NCBI GenBank assembly: GCA_947492105.1 | Contig: CANLMN010000021.1 | Span: 1-64,000 of the forward strand | Length of the DNA stretch: 64,000 bases | Direction: 5' to 3' | Source of the DNA: an uncultured Aquimarina sp. | GTDB taxonomy: Bacteria; Bacteroidota; Bacteroidia; Flavobacteriales; Flavobacteriaceae | Shown here: positions 52,736 to 61,900 of the stretch, piece by piece | Layout: every line of letters starts with the position of its first letter | How positions within the stretch are numbered: position 1 is the first letter of the stretch | Position numbers and translations under genes: made by a program | The notes under the pieces: generated by a model | What the model saw: only the letters and a program-made list of their open reading frames with translations | What the model was told of the DNA's origin: nothing | Databases searched by the model: none

Positions 52736-52777
52736 CACAATAGAAAGAAAGCTAATTCTTCAAAAAAACATTACGGT

Positions 52778-52802
52778 AAAACCCCATATAGATATAGGGT
52801 TT
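52778..52802. terminator. Hairpin at the array edge
   Basis: AAACCC and GGGTTT flank an ATATAGATAT loop (52,778-52,802). It separates the array from locus B and may be a terminator. The rest of 52,741-53,070 has no gene. Confidence 0.35.
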
Positions 52803-53070
52803 AAAAGTAATTGTAAATCATTTAGTTAAAGGAAAATTACACAACAATCGTTCTTTTAACTATTGAAATTAACGCTCTCTGCATAATTTGTGGAAATTTT
52901 AGCCTTCGAAGCCTCTGTTTTTAGTCAAAAAAGCAGCAAAATTACCTTTAAAATAGTTAAAAATTGCTATGGTATTTTTGGTAATATCACCCTAGTTTTG
53001 TCAACAATAACAGGGGTTTACACATTATTTCAATAACTCCTTTAACAGTCAAAAATCAAAATATATTTTT

Positions 53071-53256
53071 ATGAAGGCAAAAACATTTTTTTTCGGTATT
53101 CTTTTTCTATTTTTAGTTCCATCAATTTTTATAAGTTGTGAGACATCAAGTATTGAGGAAGAAAGTATTCAAAATATAGATAAAGTAAATGATGTACAAT
53201 CAGTATCTCGAAGAATTAAAAGACCAGGCACGCAAAGAAGTTCAGAATCTATTTAA
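53071..53256 (+). CDS. Small lipoprotein (61 aa), locus B
   Basis: ATG 53,071 gives a lipoprotein signal (KTFFFGILFLFLVPSIFISC) with the lipobox Cys, then an acidic tail (ETSSIEEESIQNIDKV). It overlaps the next gene by 68 bp in another frame, exactly as in locus A (18,521-18,679). The two share CET-S-I right after the lipobox. Confidence 0.6.
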   Translation: MKAKTFFFGILFLFLVPSIFISCETSSIEEESIQNIDKVNDVQSVSRRIKRPGTQRSSESI

Positions 53257-53746
53257 ATTATCATTCAGCAATAGTGATATTAAGAAATCAATAAAGGTTA
53301 GAATTTTTGGCTCATTGCTTATCGCTATATCAGGACTTATTTTGTATTTGGACAAATTCATGTTACTCATCAATTATGAGGGCACGAATTCTTTTGGATA
53401 TGATCTTTACTACGATTTTATATGGGCGCTTACACAAAGTGTATCGCCCATTCTTATGATTTTTGGATCTGTATTTTTCAGACCTTATAACTTCACTTAT
53501 TTAATTGCCATATATTGTTATTCTATTCAAATTTTATGGGTATTACATCCAGAATACTACGATGATATAGGTTTAACAATTAAATATTCCTTTGGACTAT
53601 TTGTAGCAATTATTTTTGTTTTTAGTCTTATTGGTATCGCAATATTATCATTTTTGCAAAAGAAAACTGAAGATGAGCGATTTGTTGAGAGTGCAAGAGA
53701 AGCATTGTCGCTTTTAAAAGAACAGGTTCTAGCCAATCAAGCATAA
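53189..53746 (+). CDS. Four-helix membrane protein (185 aa), locus B
   Basis: ATG 53,189. After a basic helical N-terminus there are hydrophobic segments near residues 38-52, 70-90, 98-118 and 128-150 (VRIFGSLLIAISGLILYLD, IFGSVFFRPYNFTYLIAIYC), then a soluble helical C-terminus. It corresponds in position, though hardly in sequence, to the 331-aa membrane protein of locus A. Function unknown. Confidence 0.6.
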   Translation: MMYNQYLEELKDQARKEVQNLFKLSFSNSDIKKSIKVRIFGSLLIAISGLILYLDKFMLLINYEGTNSFGYDLYYDFIWALTQSVSPILMIFGSVFFRPYNFTYLIAIYCYSIQILWVLHPEYYDDIGLTIKYSFGLFVAIIFVFSLIGIAILSFLQKKTEDERFVESAREALSLLKEQVLANQA

Positions 53747-53756
53747 ATAAAGAGAT

Positions 53757-54056
53757 ATGGAAAAAAAGTTAACAACTCAAATAAATAAACTGATAGTAAA
53801 ATTAAAGAATAAAGAAGTCCCTTTAAATAAGGCTATAGAGGAATATTGTCAATTGATAAGTAAATTTCACAATACTGCTCGGTATTCGATTAATAGCACA
53901 ATAGAAATGGAGGAAATTTCAGATTTTGGAAAAATCTTATTGGAAGAAAATATCCTAGTTGAACAAAGAATTCAAAAACTGGAAAGAATACTATTGCTAC
54001 AAGAATTGGGAGTTAAATTTACAAAAGACGAACTCAAAGGGGTTTTGGGCAATTAA
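53757..54056 (+). CDS. Small helical protein (99 aa), locus B
   Basis: The gene starts 10 bp after the membrane protein. It is charged, helical and has coiled-coil tendency (KLTTQINKLIVKLKNKEVPL; EENILVEQRIQKLERILLLQ). It has no equivalent in locus A. No family recognised. Confidence 0.55.
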   Translation: MEKKLTTQINKLIVKLKNKEVPLNKAIEEYCQLISKFHNTARYSINSTIEMEEISDFGKILLEENILVEQRIQKLERILLLQELGVKFTKDELKGVLGN

Positions 54057-54080
54057 AACCTAAGGCAAAGGCAAATATTT

Positions 54081-54452
54081 CTATTTATCTTTTCTCAAAA
54101 TTACATGTCTTTCCATTAGTTCGGCTCTTGCTTCATTTCGGATCAAGTCAAACCACATTTTTATTTCAGGCTCTTCCATAAGAGCATCTTTGTTTTCTAT
54201 ACAAATCCTTGCGACTTCTTTTATTGTTAGTGTTTCCTTGTCAGATACATCTACAAGAACAGGTTCACCATTTTTTACTAACAGTGCTTCTTTCAACAAT
54301 TGTTTTACAAATACCATTATAGCTTTAGGAATTTTAGCTGTTCCCACCTCATATCCCGTTACAGTCCTTTGAGAAATCCCAAGTTCTTCTGCAAATGCTT
54401 GCTGTGTATATTTGAGTTTTTTACGAGCCTTTTTGAATTCTTCTTTATTCAT
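54081..54452 (-). CDS. XRE-family repressor-like regulator (123 aa), locus B
   Basis: A clear XRE HTH: FKKARKKLKYTQQAFAEELG then ISQRTVTGYEVGTAKIPKAI. A helical C-terminal part follows. It is divergent from the paralogue-pair operon, the same arrangement as in locus A, though the two repressors are only distantly alike. Inverted repeats lie upstream (54,466-54,530). Confidence 0.75.
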   Translation of the reverse strand: MNKEEFKKARKKLKYTQQAFAEELGISQRTVTGYEVGTAKIPKAIMVFVKQLLKEALLVKNGEPVLVDVSDKETLTIKEVARICIENKDALMEEPEIKMWFDLIRNEARAELMERHVILRKDK

Positions 54453-54465
54453 GAGATAAAACTAC

Positions 54466-54530
54466 ATTTTTTGCTTAATTTTTACTTAAAAATATTATTT
54501 ATATGCATAATTTGCTTATTTTAGCAAAAA
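54466..54530. promoter_or_regulatory. Inverted repeats upstream of the locus B repressor
   Basis: TTTTTGCT (about 54,467-54,474) and AGCAAAAA (54,523-54,530) form an 8-bp inverted pair, and TTTGCTTA occurs again at about 54,511-54,518. This AT-rich window is the candidate operator/promoter between the divergent genes. The rest of 54,531-54,725 shows no gene. Confidence 0.35.
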
Positions 54531-54725
54531 CTATAAGTAAATATACATAAATCGCATTACAAGCATCCTAATAGATCAGTAATACGATAATGAGAACATT
54601 ATTAATGGCCATAAATTAAAACAAATTGAATGCGTAATACTTGAGTTGATTGTCATAATTACTGACACCTCAGTTACTCCAGATAGTTGGTGTCGTCAGC
54701 AAATATTAAGTGTTAAAAATTTCAA

Positions 54726-55154
54726 ATGACCAAAAAAGAAATAAAATCAAAACAACAATCGGATGACCGACTGCGAAAGTTCTTAGAAACTAATAAGGTG
54801 ATACTTAATATCTCTGGATTGGAAAAAAAATTCGGTTTTAATAAAGGTGGTTTAGACAGGCTGAAAAATCACGGTTCTTCAATTCAAAAAAAATATGCAA
54901 TCGCAAGATTATATAATTTTTTGGTAATAGAAGAATACAAGTACAAAAGTCAATTAGATAAACAATTTCGAGTTGTTTCTTTTATTCAGGATAATAAAGA
55001 TATCCTAAATATCTCGGGCATTGAACGTACAGCTTTAATACCATCAGGTACGCTCTACAAAATATTGAATATAAGAAATAGAAAGTTGAGTGGAGAAAAT
55101 ATCAAAAACATTGATAACCTTATTCTTAAGTCCTTGAAAGTAATATCTAAATAG
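54726..55154 (+). CDS. Protein with two repeated HTH-like units (142 aa), locus B
   Basis: Two ~28-residue segments resemble each other: FLETNKVILNISGLEKKFGF (about residues 18-45) and FIQDNKDILNISGIERTALI (about 86-113). Each has a helix-turn-helix-like cadence. It is first in the rightward operon and ends 1 bp before the paralogue pair. It has no counterpart in locus A. Likely DNA- or RNA-binding. Confidence 0.55.
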   Translation: MTKKEIKSKQQSDDRLRKFLETNKVILNISGLEKKFGFNKGGLDRLKNHGSSIQKKYAIARLYNFLVIEEYKYKSQLDKQFRVVSFIQDNKDILNISGIERTALIPSGTLYKILNIRNRKLSGENIKNIDNLILKSLKVISK

Positions 55155-55155
55155 T

Positions 55156-55671
55156 ATGGATGTAAATATGATACAAACTACCAATAATAAAGCATTAAGA
55201 ATAATTGAAGTACTTGATGGCTTAGAGATTATGAAAGCAAAAATTGAATTAGAAATAGTTTTACATATACTCGAAGTAACCAATAATCCTATTAATCATG
55301 AAAAAATTAAAAGCGTGTGGTTCAAAGATATGGAATCAAAGAAAAAATTAGACAAAAATGCTAAATCAGCTGCTATAAAAAACCCAAAAATACACGGTCA
55401 TGATCATACATGCATTGCCCATACGAACCAGATATACATCTATCATAGAACCAGTCTGTGGTACTACAAATTATGGACCAATCAATGCCTGTACTATGCC
55501 CTAACAAAAGACGGATCAAAATGCCTCAGAAAATTGACCAAAACCAACTTGCTCAATGATTATAAAACAACCCGTTTTGAGGACCCCTTGGTCAATTTTC
55601 TAAAAAACAACTCGGTCTACAAAAAAAATCTAATCACCAAAGAATTTGAAATACTCACAATACTCAAATAA
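55156..55671 (+). CDS. Paralogue-pair protein 1, locus B (171 aa)
   Basis: It is a chimera relative to locus A: the first ~75 residues differ strongly from the locus A protein (VLDGLEIMKAKIELEIVLHI), while from NPKIHGHDHTC to the end the two are nearly identical (LYYALTKDGSKCLRKLTKT, FEILTILK). The switch lies near 55,380. It shares RxSVWF-type and KLTKTNLLNDY motifs with the next gene. Function unknown. Confidence 0.65.
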   Translation: MDVNMIQTTNNKALRIIEVLDGLEIMKAKIELEIVLHILEVTNNPINHEKIKSVWFKDMESKKKLDKNAKSAAIKNPKIHGHDHTCIAHTNQIYIYHRTSLWYYKLWTNQCLYYALTKDGSKCLRKLTKTNLLNDYKTTRFEDPLVNFLKNNSVYKKNLITKEFEILTILK

Positions 55672-55782
55672 ACAAAAAAATCGCCACAATTACATTTTGC
55701 ATGGTATAACACATCAGAACAAGGAGCAAACAGACTCTGTCTATAAAATAGCAATCCTACAACCATTATAACTATCAATAGT

Positions 55783-56301
55783 ATGGAACATCAAGACATT
55801 ATTACATCAGAACAAGACAGCATACGTGGGATCATCAATCAGCTAGATGGTCTTGATGTAGCAATGGCACATAACACGCTCCATAAAGTTCACCTGATAC
55901 TGAACCTCACCGAAACCCCAATCAATAGCACCAAGGTTAGAGAGCTTTGGTTTCCAGAACTCGGTGATCAGACAAAACAGACTGCAAAACACAAAAACAT
56001 AAAACTGCTCATACAAAATGGCAAGGAGTACCATAGCGTAGCTATGAACAACCACCTAGAACTCTATCTGTGGGTAGATCTGTGGTATGCCAAACTCATG
56101 CCCTGCACTTGTTTGTACTACAAATTAACAGATGAAATTACTGGTAGAGTAAAAAAACTGACTAGAACGAACCTACTCAATGATTTTGCAGGGACTCCTT
56201 TTGAGCAAAAACTCATCGCTTTTTTAAAGAAGCATCACCCTTGCAAAAAAGATCGAAAAACGGGAGCGTACAAAATTCTAGAAGTCTTTGTTTCTAATTA
56301 A
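55783..56301 (+). CDS. Paralogue-pair protein 2, locus B (172 aa)
   Basis: It is nearly identical to 21,240-21,758. The differing residues cluster in a ~25-residue stretch after WFPE. Conserved segments include QLDGLDVAMAHNTLHKVHLI, KKLTRTNLLNDFAGTPFEQK and KILEVFVSN. It is followed by the same structured RNA candidate as in locus A. No enzymatic motif. Confidence 0.65.
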   Translation: MEHQDIITSEQDSIRGIINQLDGLDVAMAHNTLHKVHLILNLTETPINSTKVRELWFPELGDQTKQTAKHKNIKLLIQNGKEYHSVAMNNHLELYLWVDLWYAKLMPCTCLYYKLTDEITGRVKKLTRTNLLNDFAGTPFEQKLIAFLKKHHPCKKDRKTGAYKILEVFVSN

Positions 56302-56379
56302 GCACTCCACATAATACATTGAATGAAACGCCACACTAGCAGCTACCAAATGAATCCCTAAAGTTATAGCGTTGGTAAT

Positions 56380-56550
56380 TAGCCGGAAAGGCGGAACGAT
56401 AGGACACATAGTCTTATGAGTGTTTTTTTGGATCACTTAGTTTCGTCTTTCTTTTTTATTTAGAACCCCTCCAATCGTATGCTTAGATTGGTGGAAAGGA
56501 GCCTACATGCGGAAATATCTAGGGGGCTGATTTTCCGCGCTCCTTTCCTT
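56380..56550 (+). ncRNA. Structured RNA candidate, locus B
   Basis: It has the same arrangement as 21,860-22,046: GGAAAGGCGGAAC pairs with GTTTCGTCTTTC, GAGTG with CACTT, CCAATC with GATTGG, GGAAAGGAGC with GCTCCTTTCC, and an inner GCGGAAA with TTTCCGC. Relative to locus A the stem changes keep pairing (A-U to G-U, G-C to G-U), and loop sequences differ freely. The trailing T-run of locus A is missing here. Confidence 0.6.
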
Positions 56551-56826
56551 AATTACTGAATCACTCCTACCTAAATAATACATAAACACCAGTTTTAATA
56601 GAATTAACCACTACAGCACAATACCCTTGTGTAACTTCTCCTTACAAACAAAAACTACCTTCAGGCAGCATTTAATTAGCGGCTTAAAAGAATTCAACAG
56701 CTCTTTCTAGACAATCTACTCCCTTTTTTTCTGATGATTATTTATTTTGAAAAATCAAAAGACACTATTTTTTATAGAAACCAGAGAGCACTGAAGGAAT
56801 TTAGTCTCTGAATTTTAGCCATAAAA

Positions 56827-56847
56827 AAAGGGGGGAAAACCCCCTTT
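56827..56847. terminator. GC-rich intrinsic terminator-like hairpin
   Basis: AAAGGGGG and CCCCCTTT form a strong stem with a short A-rich loop. It lies in the 505-bp gap 56,551-57,055 between the RNA and the large secreted-protein operon. The rest of the gap is AT-rich without a gene and probably contains the promoter of that operon. Confidence 0.55.
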
Positions 56848-57055
56848 ACAATCAATAAACAGCCTCCCTTTTTAAAGTATTTTTGTCGCTATCATATTTA
56901 TGATAACAGTATCAATTCAATCTAATTTTTTTTGATTTTGTCTTGATGGTGTTGCGGGAAAATCAGAAATATAGAGATGAGACAAATTTAACATCAAAGC
57001 GTATTTGTTAGTAAAATGATTTATAAAATCGGAAATCTAATTTAGCCCTCCCTCC

Positions 57056-60000
57056 GTGAAAAAACTAGTATTTTTTTGTATCGTATTATATGGTTTAGTA
57101 GGTGTAATTAGCAGTGCGTATGCTTTGAATATCCCCTTAGGAGAATCGCTATTAAGCACAGAGCTTAGAGTTGGGTATAAAGATTCCATCATCAAGGCAA
57201 AGAATCTTTTGGATTTGATTCCCCATAAGGTATCGACACCGCTTCGATTTCCAGAATTAGACAAAAAATATCCAGTCACCAAAACCAAAATATCCTTTGA
57301 TGCTCCAGAGTTTTCTTATGGTAGGATTCAAAAAGAATTTCCTGCTCCTACCTCTAGTGTCAATAATGCTAGGTCAGAAGCAGAGGCTAGTTTTAGAGAA
57401 ATAGACAGTACAGGAAGATGGATTTCTTCCTTTGCTAACGAAAATATCCAAGTGCTACCCGTTGGAATAAAACAAGAAATCAATGGGGTTCAGTACCAAT
57501 TAGGTTTTACACGGGCTAGGTTTCACAAAGATTATACAGAATTGACGGTATTTGTAAAAGTCCTTTTACCACAATCCGATGATAAGGGAGAGTCTATAGT
57601 ACTTTTTTTTGGAGCTAATAATGTAAAACTCTCTCATCAAGGAGGCATCATTGGAGATGCCAATCTTGTATTACTCGGTGATATGTTTATCCCTTTCAAT
57701 GGCGGTAATTGGTTGTTGATCCTCAAAGGAGGGTTTGATTACAGGACAGGAGCTACCCAGAATAGAACTTTTGTTACCATTAGCTGTGATGGTGTTCAGG
57801 AAATGGGGATTGAGGGAGAGGTTCAATTCTCCAGAAGCATGTTAGTACCTGTTGGGCTCTATGGAGAACCGCAACCAGAAACACGTCTCTATCATGGAGC
57901 ACAAAAAGAACCTATACAAATACCTAATCGAGTCACAGGATCTTTTAGCGCCATTGCTTCGGATTGGAATGATATGATTGTAGCAATAGATTTATCGCCA
58001 TTTGTTTTGGCCAGTCAACCCGATAAATTTATGTTTTCTGTAAATCAAGCAATCTTTGATTTCAGTGATTTGCGAACAGAAAACGTCAATTTTCCCCAGC
58101 ATTACTTTGACAAAGGCTTGCTATTACCAAGTCCAGAGGCTTGGCGTGGCGTCTTTGTACAATCCTTGGAAGTAGTCATGCCACAGGAGTTCAAAACTAC
58201 CAAGAGTATTTCCAACAATCAGCCTGTACGTTTTGAGGCTGCAAATTTGATCATAGACAATTATGGGGTTTCTGGATATTTTTCTGCCGAGAATTTAATC
58301 CCCTTGAGCGAAGGACGCACCGCCAAATCAAATGCATGGGCGTATTCTGTAGACAAAATCGGAATAGAGATTGTCACCAATACACTGATAGGTGCCGATT
58401 TTAGCGGAAGGGTGCTATTACCCATTGCAGAAAAAAAGAATACTACAGACCAAGAGTCAGAAGACAAAACTCAAGGACTGGCATATCAGGGGATTATTTC
58501 CGAAAATGAATATGCTATGACGGTATCTACTCTGGATACCATAGCCTTTGATGTTTTTAAAGCAAAAGCGGAACTCTTACCAAATTCTGGAGTAGAACTG
58601 GCAGTAGTCGATGGTAATTTCCTTCCAAAGGCAGTCTTGCACGGTAGAATGGCTATCAGTGCTAGTCAGAAAGAATCCTTGAAAAAAGAAGGAGAATCCA
58701 CGACCAGTATAGATTCTGATGGAAGGGCACAAAATAATACGGTAGAGTTTAAAGGAATAGCATTCGAGGGGATGGTGATACAAACGGTATCCCCAATTTT
58801 TGACATTGCGTATTTGGGATATCAGGATGAAGTAAAACTAGCAAATTTCCCTGTTTCGATTGCCAATATAGCCTATGCCGGTAATGGACAACAGGCAGGG
58901 CTTTTATTTGACCTGAATATCAATCTGATGGGCAAAGAAAGTAAAGGTTTTGCTGCTGAGGCGCGCCTAGGTATCTATGGTGCTTTTCAAGAAGAACACT
59001 ACAAACAACATTGGAAATTTGATCGATTAGACCTCTCTAGTATTGCCATTGATGCCAATACAGGTTTTATGCAACTCAACGGGAGTTTAGAGCTTATGGA
59101 TAATGATCCTATTTATGGAGATGGCTTTTCGGCAGAAATAGCAGGTACTTTTGGAAAGGAAGGCTCAGGCATTGGCCCTATTAGTTGCAAGGCTATTTTT
59201 GGAAGGAGTGATTTTAGATACTGGTATGTAGATGCAGCCGTTCATGGTTTGAAAATAAATATAGGACCGTTACAAATCTCAGGATTTGCAGGTGGCGCTT
59301 TTTATAAAATGTCTCGTGTTGCTGGCGCAGGAACTGATTTCTCCCCTTCAGGATTATCGTATATCCCAGAAAAAGATGCTGCCTTTGGGGTAAAAGCGAT
59401 GCTCTTTGGAGCAATCCCCGATGAGTCTGCCGCAGCAGTGGGTGCAGGTTTTGAAATAGAAATCAATCGCAATGGCGGGGTCAACCGATTGGGGCTTTTT
59501 GGAGAAGCGCAGTTTATGAAAGCATTTGATTTCCCCAACCCCGTAGCAAAACTGCAAGCTAAACTTGGTCATCTGGTGGATAATGAAAAGTTACAAAAGG
59601 TGGCCAACAGCGATCTAGGCAATATCTTTTTGGACAAGGCAACAAATCAATACAAACCCGAAGTAGTTGGAGCGGCAGGAATAAGCGCCAAAATGGGGAT
59701 GGAATTTGATTTTAAAAACAGTTCGTTCCATGCCACTCTAGATTTATATGTAAACGTTGCTGGAGGTGTAATTGCAGGAAGAGCCTCTGGAGGGCGTGCA
59801 GGATGGGGAGTAGTACATATAGACCCCGATGAGTTCTATGTCTATATGGGAACACCCGATGATCGCCTTGGACTCAAAATGGGAGTAGGTTCTTTAAAAT
59901 TAGAAGTGGGCGGTTATTTTATGCTTGGAGATCGTATTCCTGGTAGTCCACCACCACCACCCGAGGTCGCAGATATACTGGGAGTAGATTTGGCGGAGTT

Positions 60001-61900
60001 GGATTATATGCGGGACGAAAACCTATTGGGAGAAGGCAAAGGAATTGCCTTTGGAACAGATTTTAGTGTAGACACAGGCGATATTAATTTTCTCATACTA
60101 TATGCCCGTTTTCAGGCAGGATTGGGATATGATATTATGGTCAAAGATTATGGGAATGCAAGATGTAGCAATACAGGAGACCAAATTGGTATCAATGGTT
60201 GGTATGCCAATGGGCAGGCCTATGCCTATTTGCAAGGAGAGCTTGGGATCAATATAAAACTCTTTTTTATTCGAAAGAAAATACCCATCATTCGTGGCGC
60301 TGCTGCCTTATTAATGCAGGCAAAGGGGCCTAATCCCTTTTGGATTCGGGGCTATGCTACTGGGGAGTATGATCTGCTGGGCGGATTGGTCAGAGGGAGT
60401 TTTAGACTCAAGGTAACTATAGGGGAACAGTGCGTGATCGAAAATTCTTCCCCCCTAGGAGGTATCAAGATGATTACCGATATCACCCCCAAAGAAGGAG
60501 ATTCGAATATTGATGTTTTTGCTGCACCACAGGCGGCTTTTGCAATGAAAATCAATGAACCCATTGTTATTCCAGAAGATAGCGGAGACAAAACATACAA
60601 AGTAATCCTCGAAAAATTTACGATTACCGATCAAAGCGGAAAAGAAATCAAAGCAACATTGGAATGGGGACGTATGAACGATCGAGTAAGTCTAATCTCT
60701 GAGGATATCCTACCTCCTAATACCAAGCTAAAAGCAACGGTCGAGGTTAGTTTTCAAGAGCGTATCAATGGCGTTTTTCGTGTCATCAAAGAAGATGGAA
60801 AAAAAGCCATTGAAAAAGAAGAGCGTAGCTTTACCACAGGAACAGCTCCAAATCATATTCCGTTGCACAACATTCAGTATGCATACCCTGTAGTGGATCA
60901 ACACTATTTTTACAGTGACGAATATCCTACGGGCTATATTCAGCTAAAACGTGGACAGGATTATTTGTTCGATGACACCCACTGGGAAAGCCTTGTGAAA
61001 TATACCGACGAATCTGGAAAAGGGCAAACAGTAGCCTTCAATTATATGCAAGGGGATAATAAAGTAGACTATACACTTCCCAAAGTAAGCAAAGAAACCA
61101 ATTACGTATTGTCTATCATTAGTAGTCCAAAGAGAAGTAGTACTTCTCGAACTAAAGCAACTACCACCAAGACCAAAGAATTTGGAGAGGACAATACCAT
61201 GAAAATTCGCAAAAACACCGCTGAGACCGTGCTGAAGGATGGGGAAATCGAGCGTCTTTCGTATGGTTTCAAGTCCAGTGAATACAAAACATTCCGGGAT
61301 AAGATTAATTCCTTGAAAACCAGTGAGCATTTATGGGGTGATTTGAGTACACTAGTCATATTCTTATCTTCCAAAGTACAAAACCATGAAGCCTTTGAGG
61401 TATTAGAACTTGTGGGAGGCAAGTATTCGGGTAATAAGCCTTTGATAAGAGCAGAATCCGACTTACAGGATGCCTATTTTACTAATGATATTGACCCTAT
61501 ATTATATAGCAAATATTTAGAAAATAGCTCCTACAGTCTGACTAGAGATGTTTCGAAATATGGGTATATCCCTAAAAAAGCACTGCCGATATCATCACAT
61601 TATCTGACCAGTGTGGAGAACAATGTGAACCAAAACTGGACGGCGACTCACTTTCCGTTTCGCTATAATCTGACGCAATTATATTATCAGGATTACTTGG
61701 ATGTACGGGATCGGGTTATGAATGATTATGCAAATGGTCTAATAGCACCTACCTCGCAACAGGCAAGTATCATCAGTACAGAGTTTTTGTTCATGTTACA
61801 GGGCAAATACAACATACACTTGCAGTATATACTGCCAGGAGGTATCAAAGGTAGTTCCGCAAATTATCAGTATAAGAACCCTTTAAAATTTAGAGGTTAG
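57056..61900 (+). CDS. Very large secreted beta-rich protein (1614 aa)
   Basis: GTG start at 57,056 with a signal peptide (KLVFFCIVLYGLVGVISSAY). The body is a long succession of strand-like, Gly-rich segments (YLQGELGINIKLFFIRKKIP, MGVGSLKLEVGGYFMLGDR). There is a PPPPPEVADIL linker near residue 960, a Thr/Lys-rich stretch (RTKATTTKTKEFGE) near 1365, and an Ig-like stretch before it. No enzymatic motif recognised. It ends with a stop directly followed by the start of the next gene, so they are one operon. Probably a cell-surface or exported structural/adhesive protein. Confidence 0.65.
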   Translation: MKKLVFFCIVLYGLVGVISSAYALNIPLGESLLSTELRVGYKDSIIKAKNLLDLIPHKVSTPLRFPELDKKYPVTKTKISFDAPEFSYGRIQKEFPAPTSSVNNARSEAEASFREIDSTGRWISSFANENIQVLPVGIKQEINGVQYQLGFTRARFHKDYTELTVFVKVLLPQSDDKGESIVLFFGANNVKLSHQGGIIGDANLVLLGDMFIPFNGGNWLLILKGGFDYRTGATQNRTFVTISCDGVQEMGIEGEVQFSRSMLVPVGLYGEPQPETRLYHGAQKEPIQIPNRVTGSFSAIASDWNDMIVAIDLSPFVLASQPDKFMFSVNQAIFDFSDLRTENVNFPQHYFDKGLLLPSPEAWRGVFVQSLEVVMPQEFKTTKSISNNQPVRFEAANLIIDNYGVSGYFSAENLIPLSEGRTAKSNAWAYSVDKIGIEIVTNTLIGADFSGRVLLPIAEKKNTTDQESEDKTQGLAYQGIISENEYAMTVSTLDTIAFDVFKAKAELLPNSGVELAVVDGNFLPKAVLHGRMAISASQKESLKKEGESTTSIDSDGRAQNNTVEFKGIAFEGMVIQTVSPIFDIAYLGYQDEVKLANFPVSIANIAYAGNGQQAGLLFDLNINLMGKESKGFAAEARLGIYGAFQEEHYKQHWKFDRLDLSSIAIDANTGFMQLNGSLELMDNDPIYGDGFSAEIAGTFGKEGSGIGPISCKAIFGRSDFRYWYVDAAVHGLKINIGPLQISGFAGGAFYKMSRVAGAGTDFSPSGLSYIPEKDAAFGVKAMLFGAIPDESAAAVGAGFEIEINRNGGVNRLGLFGEAQFMKAFDFPNPVAKLQAKLGHLVDNEKLQKVANSDLGNIFLDKATNQYKPEVVGAAGISAKMGMEFDFKNSSFHATLDLYVNVAGGVIAGRASGGRAGWGVVHIDPDEFYVYMGTPDDRLGLKMGVGSLKLEVGGYFMLGDRIPGSPPPPPEVADILGVDLAELDYMRDENLLGEGKGIAFGTDFSVDTGDINFLILYARFQAGLGYDIMVKDYGNARCSNTGDQIGINGWYANGQAYAYLQGELGINIKLFFIRKKIPIIRGAAALLMQAKGPNPFWIRGYATGEYDLLGGLVRGSFRLKVTIGEQCVIENSSPLGGIKMITDITPKEGDSNIDVFAAPQAAFAMKINEPIVIPEDSGDKTYKVILEKFTITDQSGKEIKATLEWGRMNDRVSLISEDILPPNTKLKATVEVSFQERINGVFRVIKEDGKKAIEKEERSFTTGTAPNHIPLHNIQYAYPVVDQHYFYSDEYPTGYIQLKRGQDYLFDDTHWESLVKYTDESGKGQTVAFNYMQGDNKVDYTLPKVSKETNYVLSIISSPKRSSTSRTKATTTKTKEFGEDNTMKIRKNTAETVLKDGEIERLSYGFKSSEYKTFRDKINSLKTSEHLWGDLSTLVIFLSSKVQNHEAFEVLELVGGKYSGNKPLIRAESDLQDAYFTNDIDPILYSKYLENSSYSLTRDVSKYGYIPKKALPISSHYLTSVENNVNQNWTATHFPFRYNLTQLYYQDYLDVRDRVMNDYANGLIAPTSQQASIISTEFLFMLQGKYNIHLQYILPGGIKGSSANYQYKNPLKFRG

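Larger units (their letters stand above)
41471..52740 (-). mobile_element. Integron-like cassette array without integrase (CALIN)
   Basis: Six modules, all transcribed on the minus strand, are separated by repeats. For five of them the two ends are mutually complementary and module-specific, which is the R''/R' rule of attC cassettes: GTTAGCCAC/GTGGCTAAC (41,683 and 42,344), TTGTGAG/CTCACAA (44,302 and 45,030), a 12-of-13 match of GTTGTGCATAGTG (45,221 with 49,199), GTTAGCCTT/AAGGCTAAC (49,329 and 51,147), and TTGTAGAGC/GCTCTACAA (51,715 and 52,318). No integron integrase is in the window. Confidence 0.7.

Noticed and set aside
52507-52740. 77-aa ORF at the array edge
   Set aside because: It lies antisense to the decayed HTH remnant and is not preserved in the other units.
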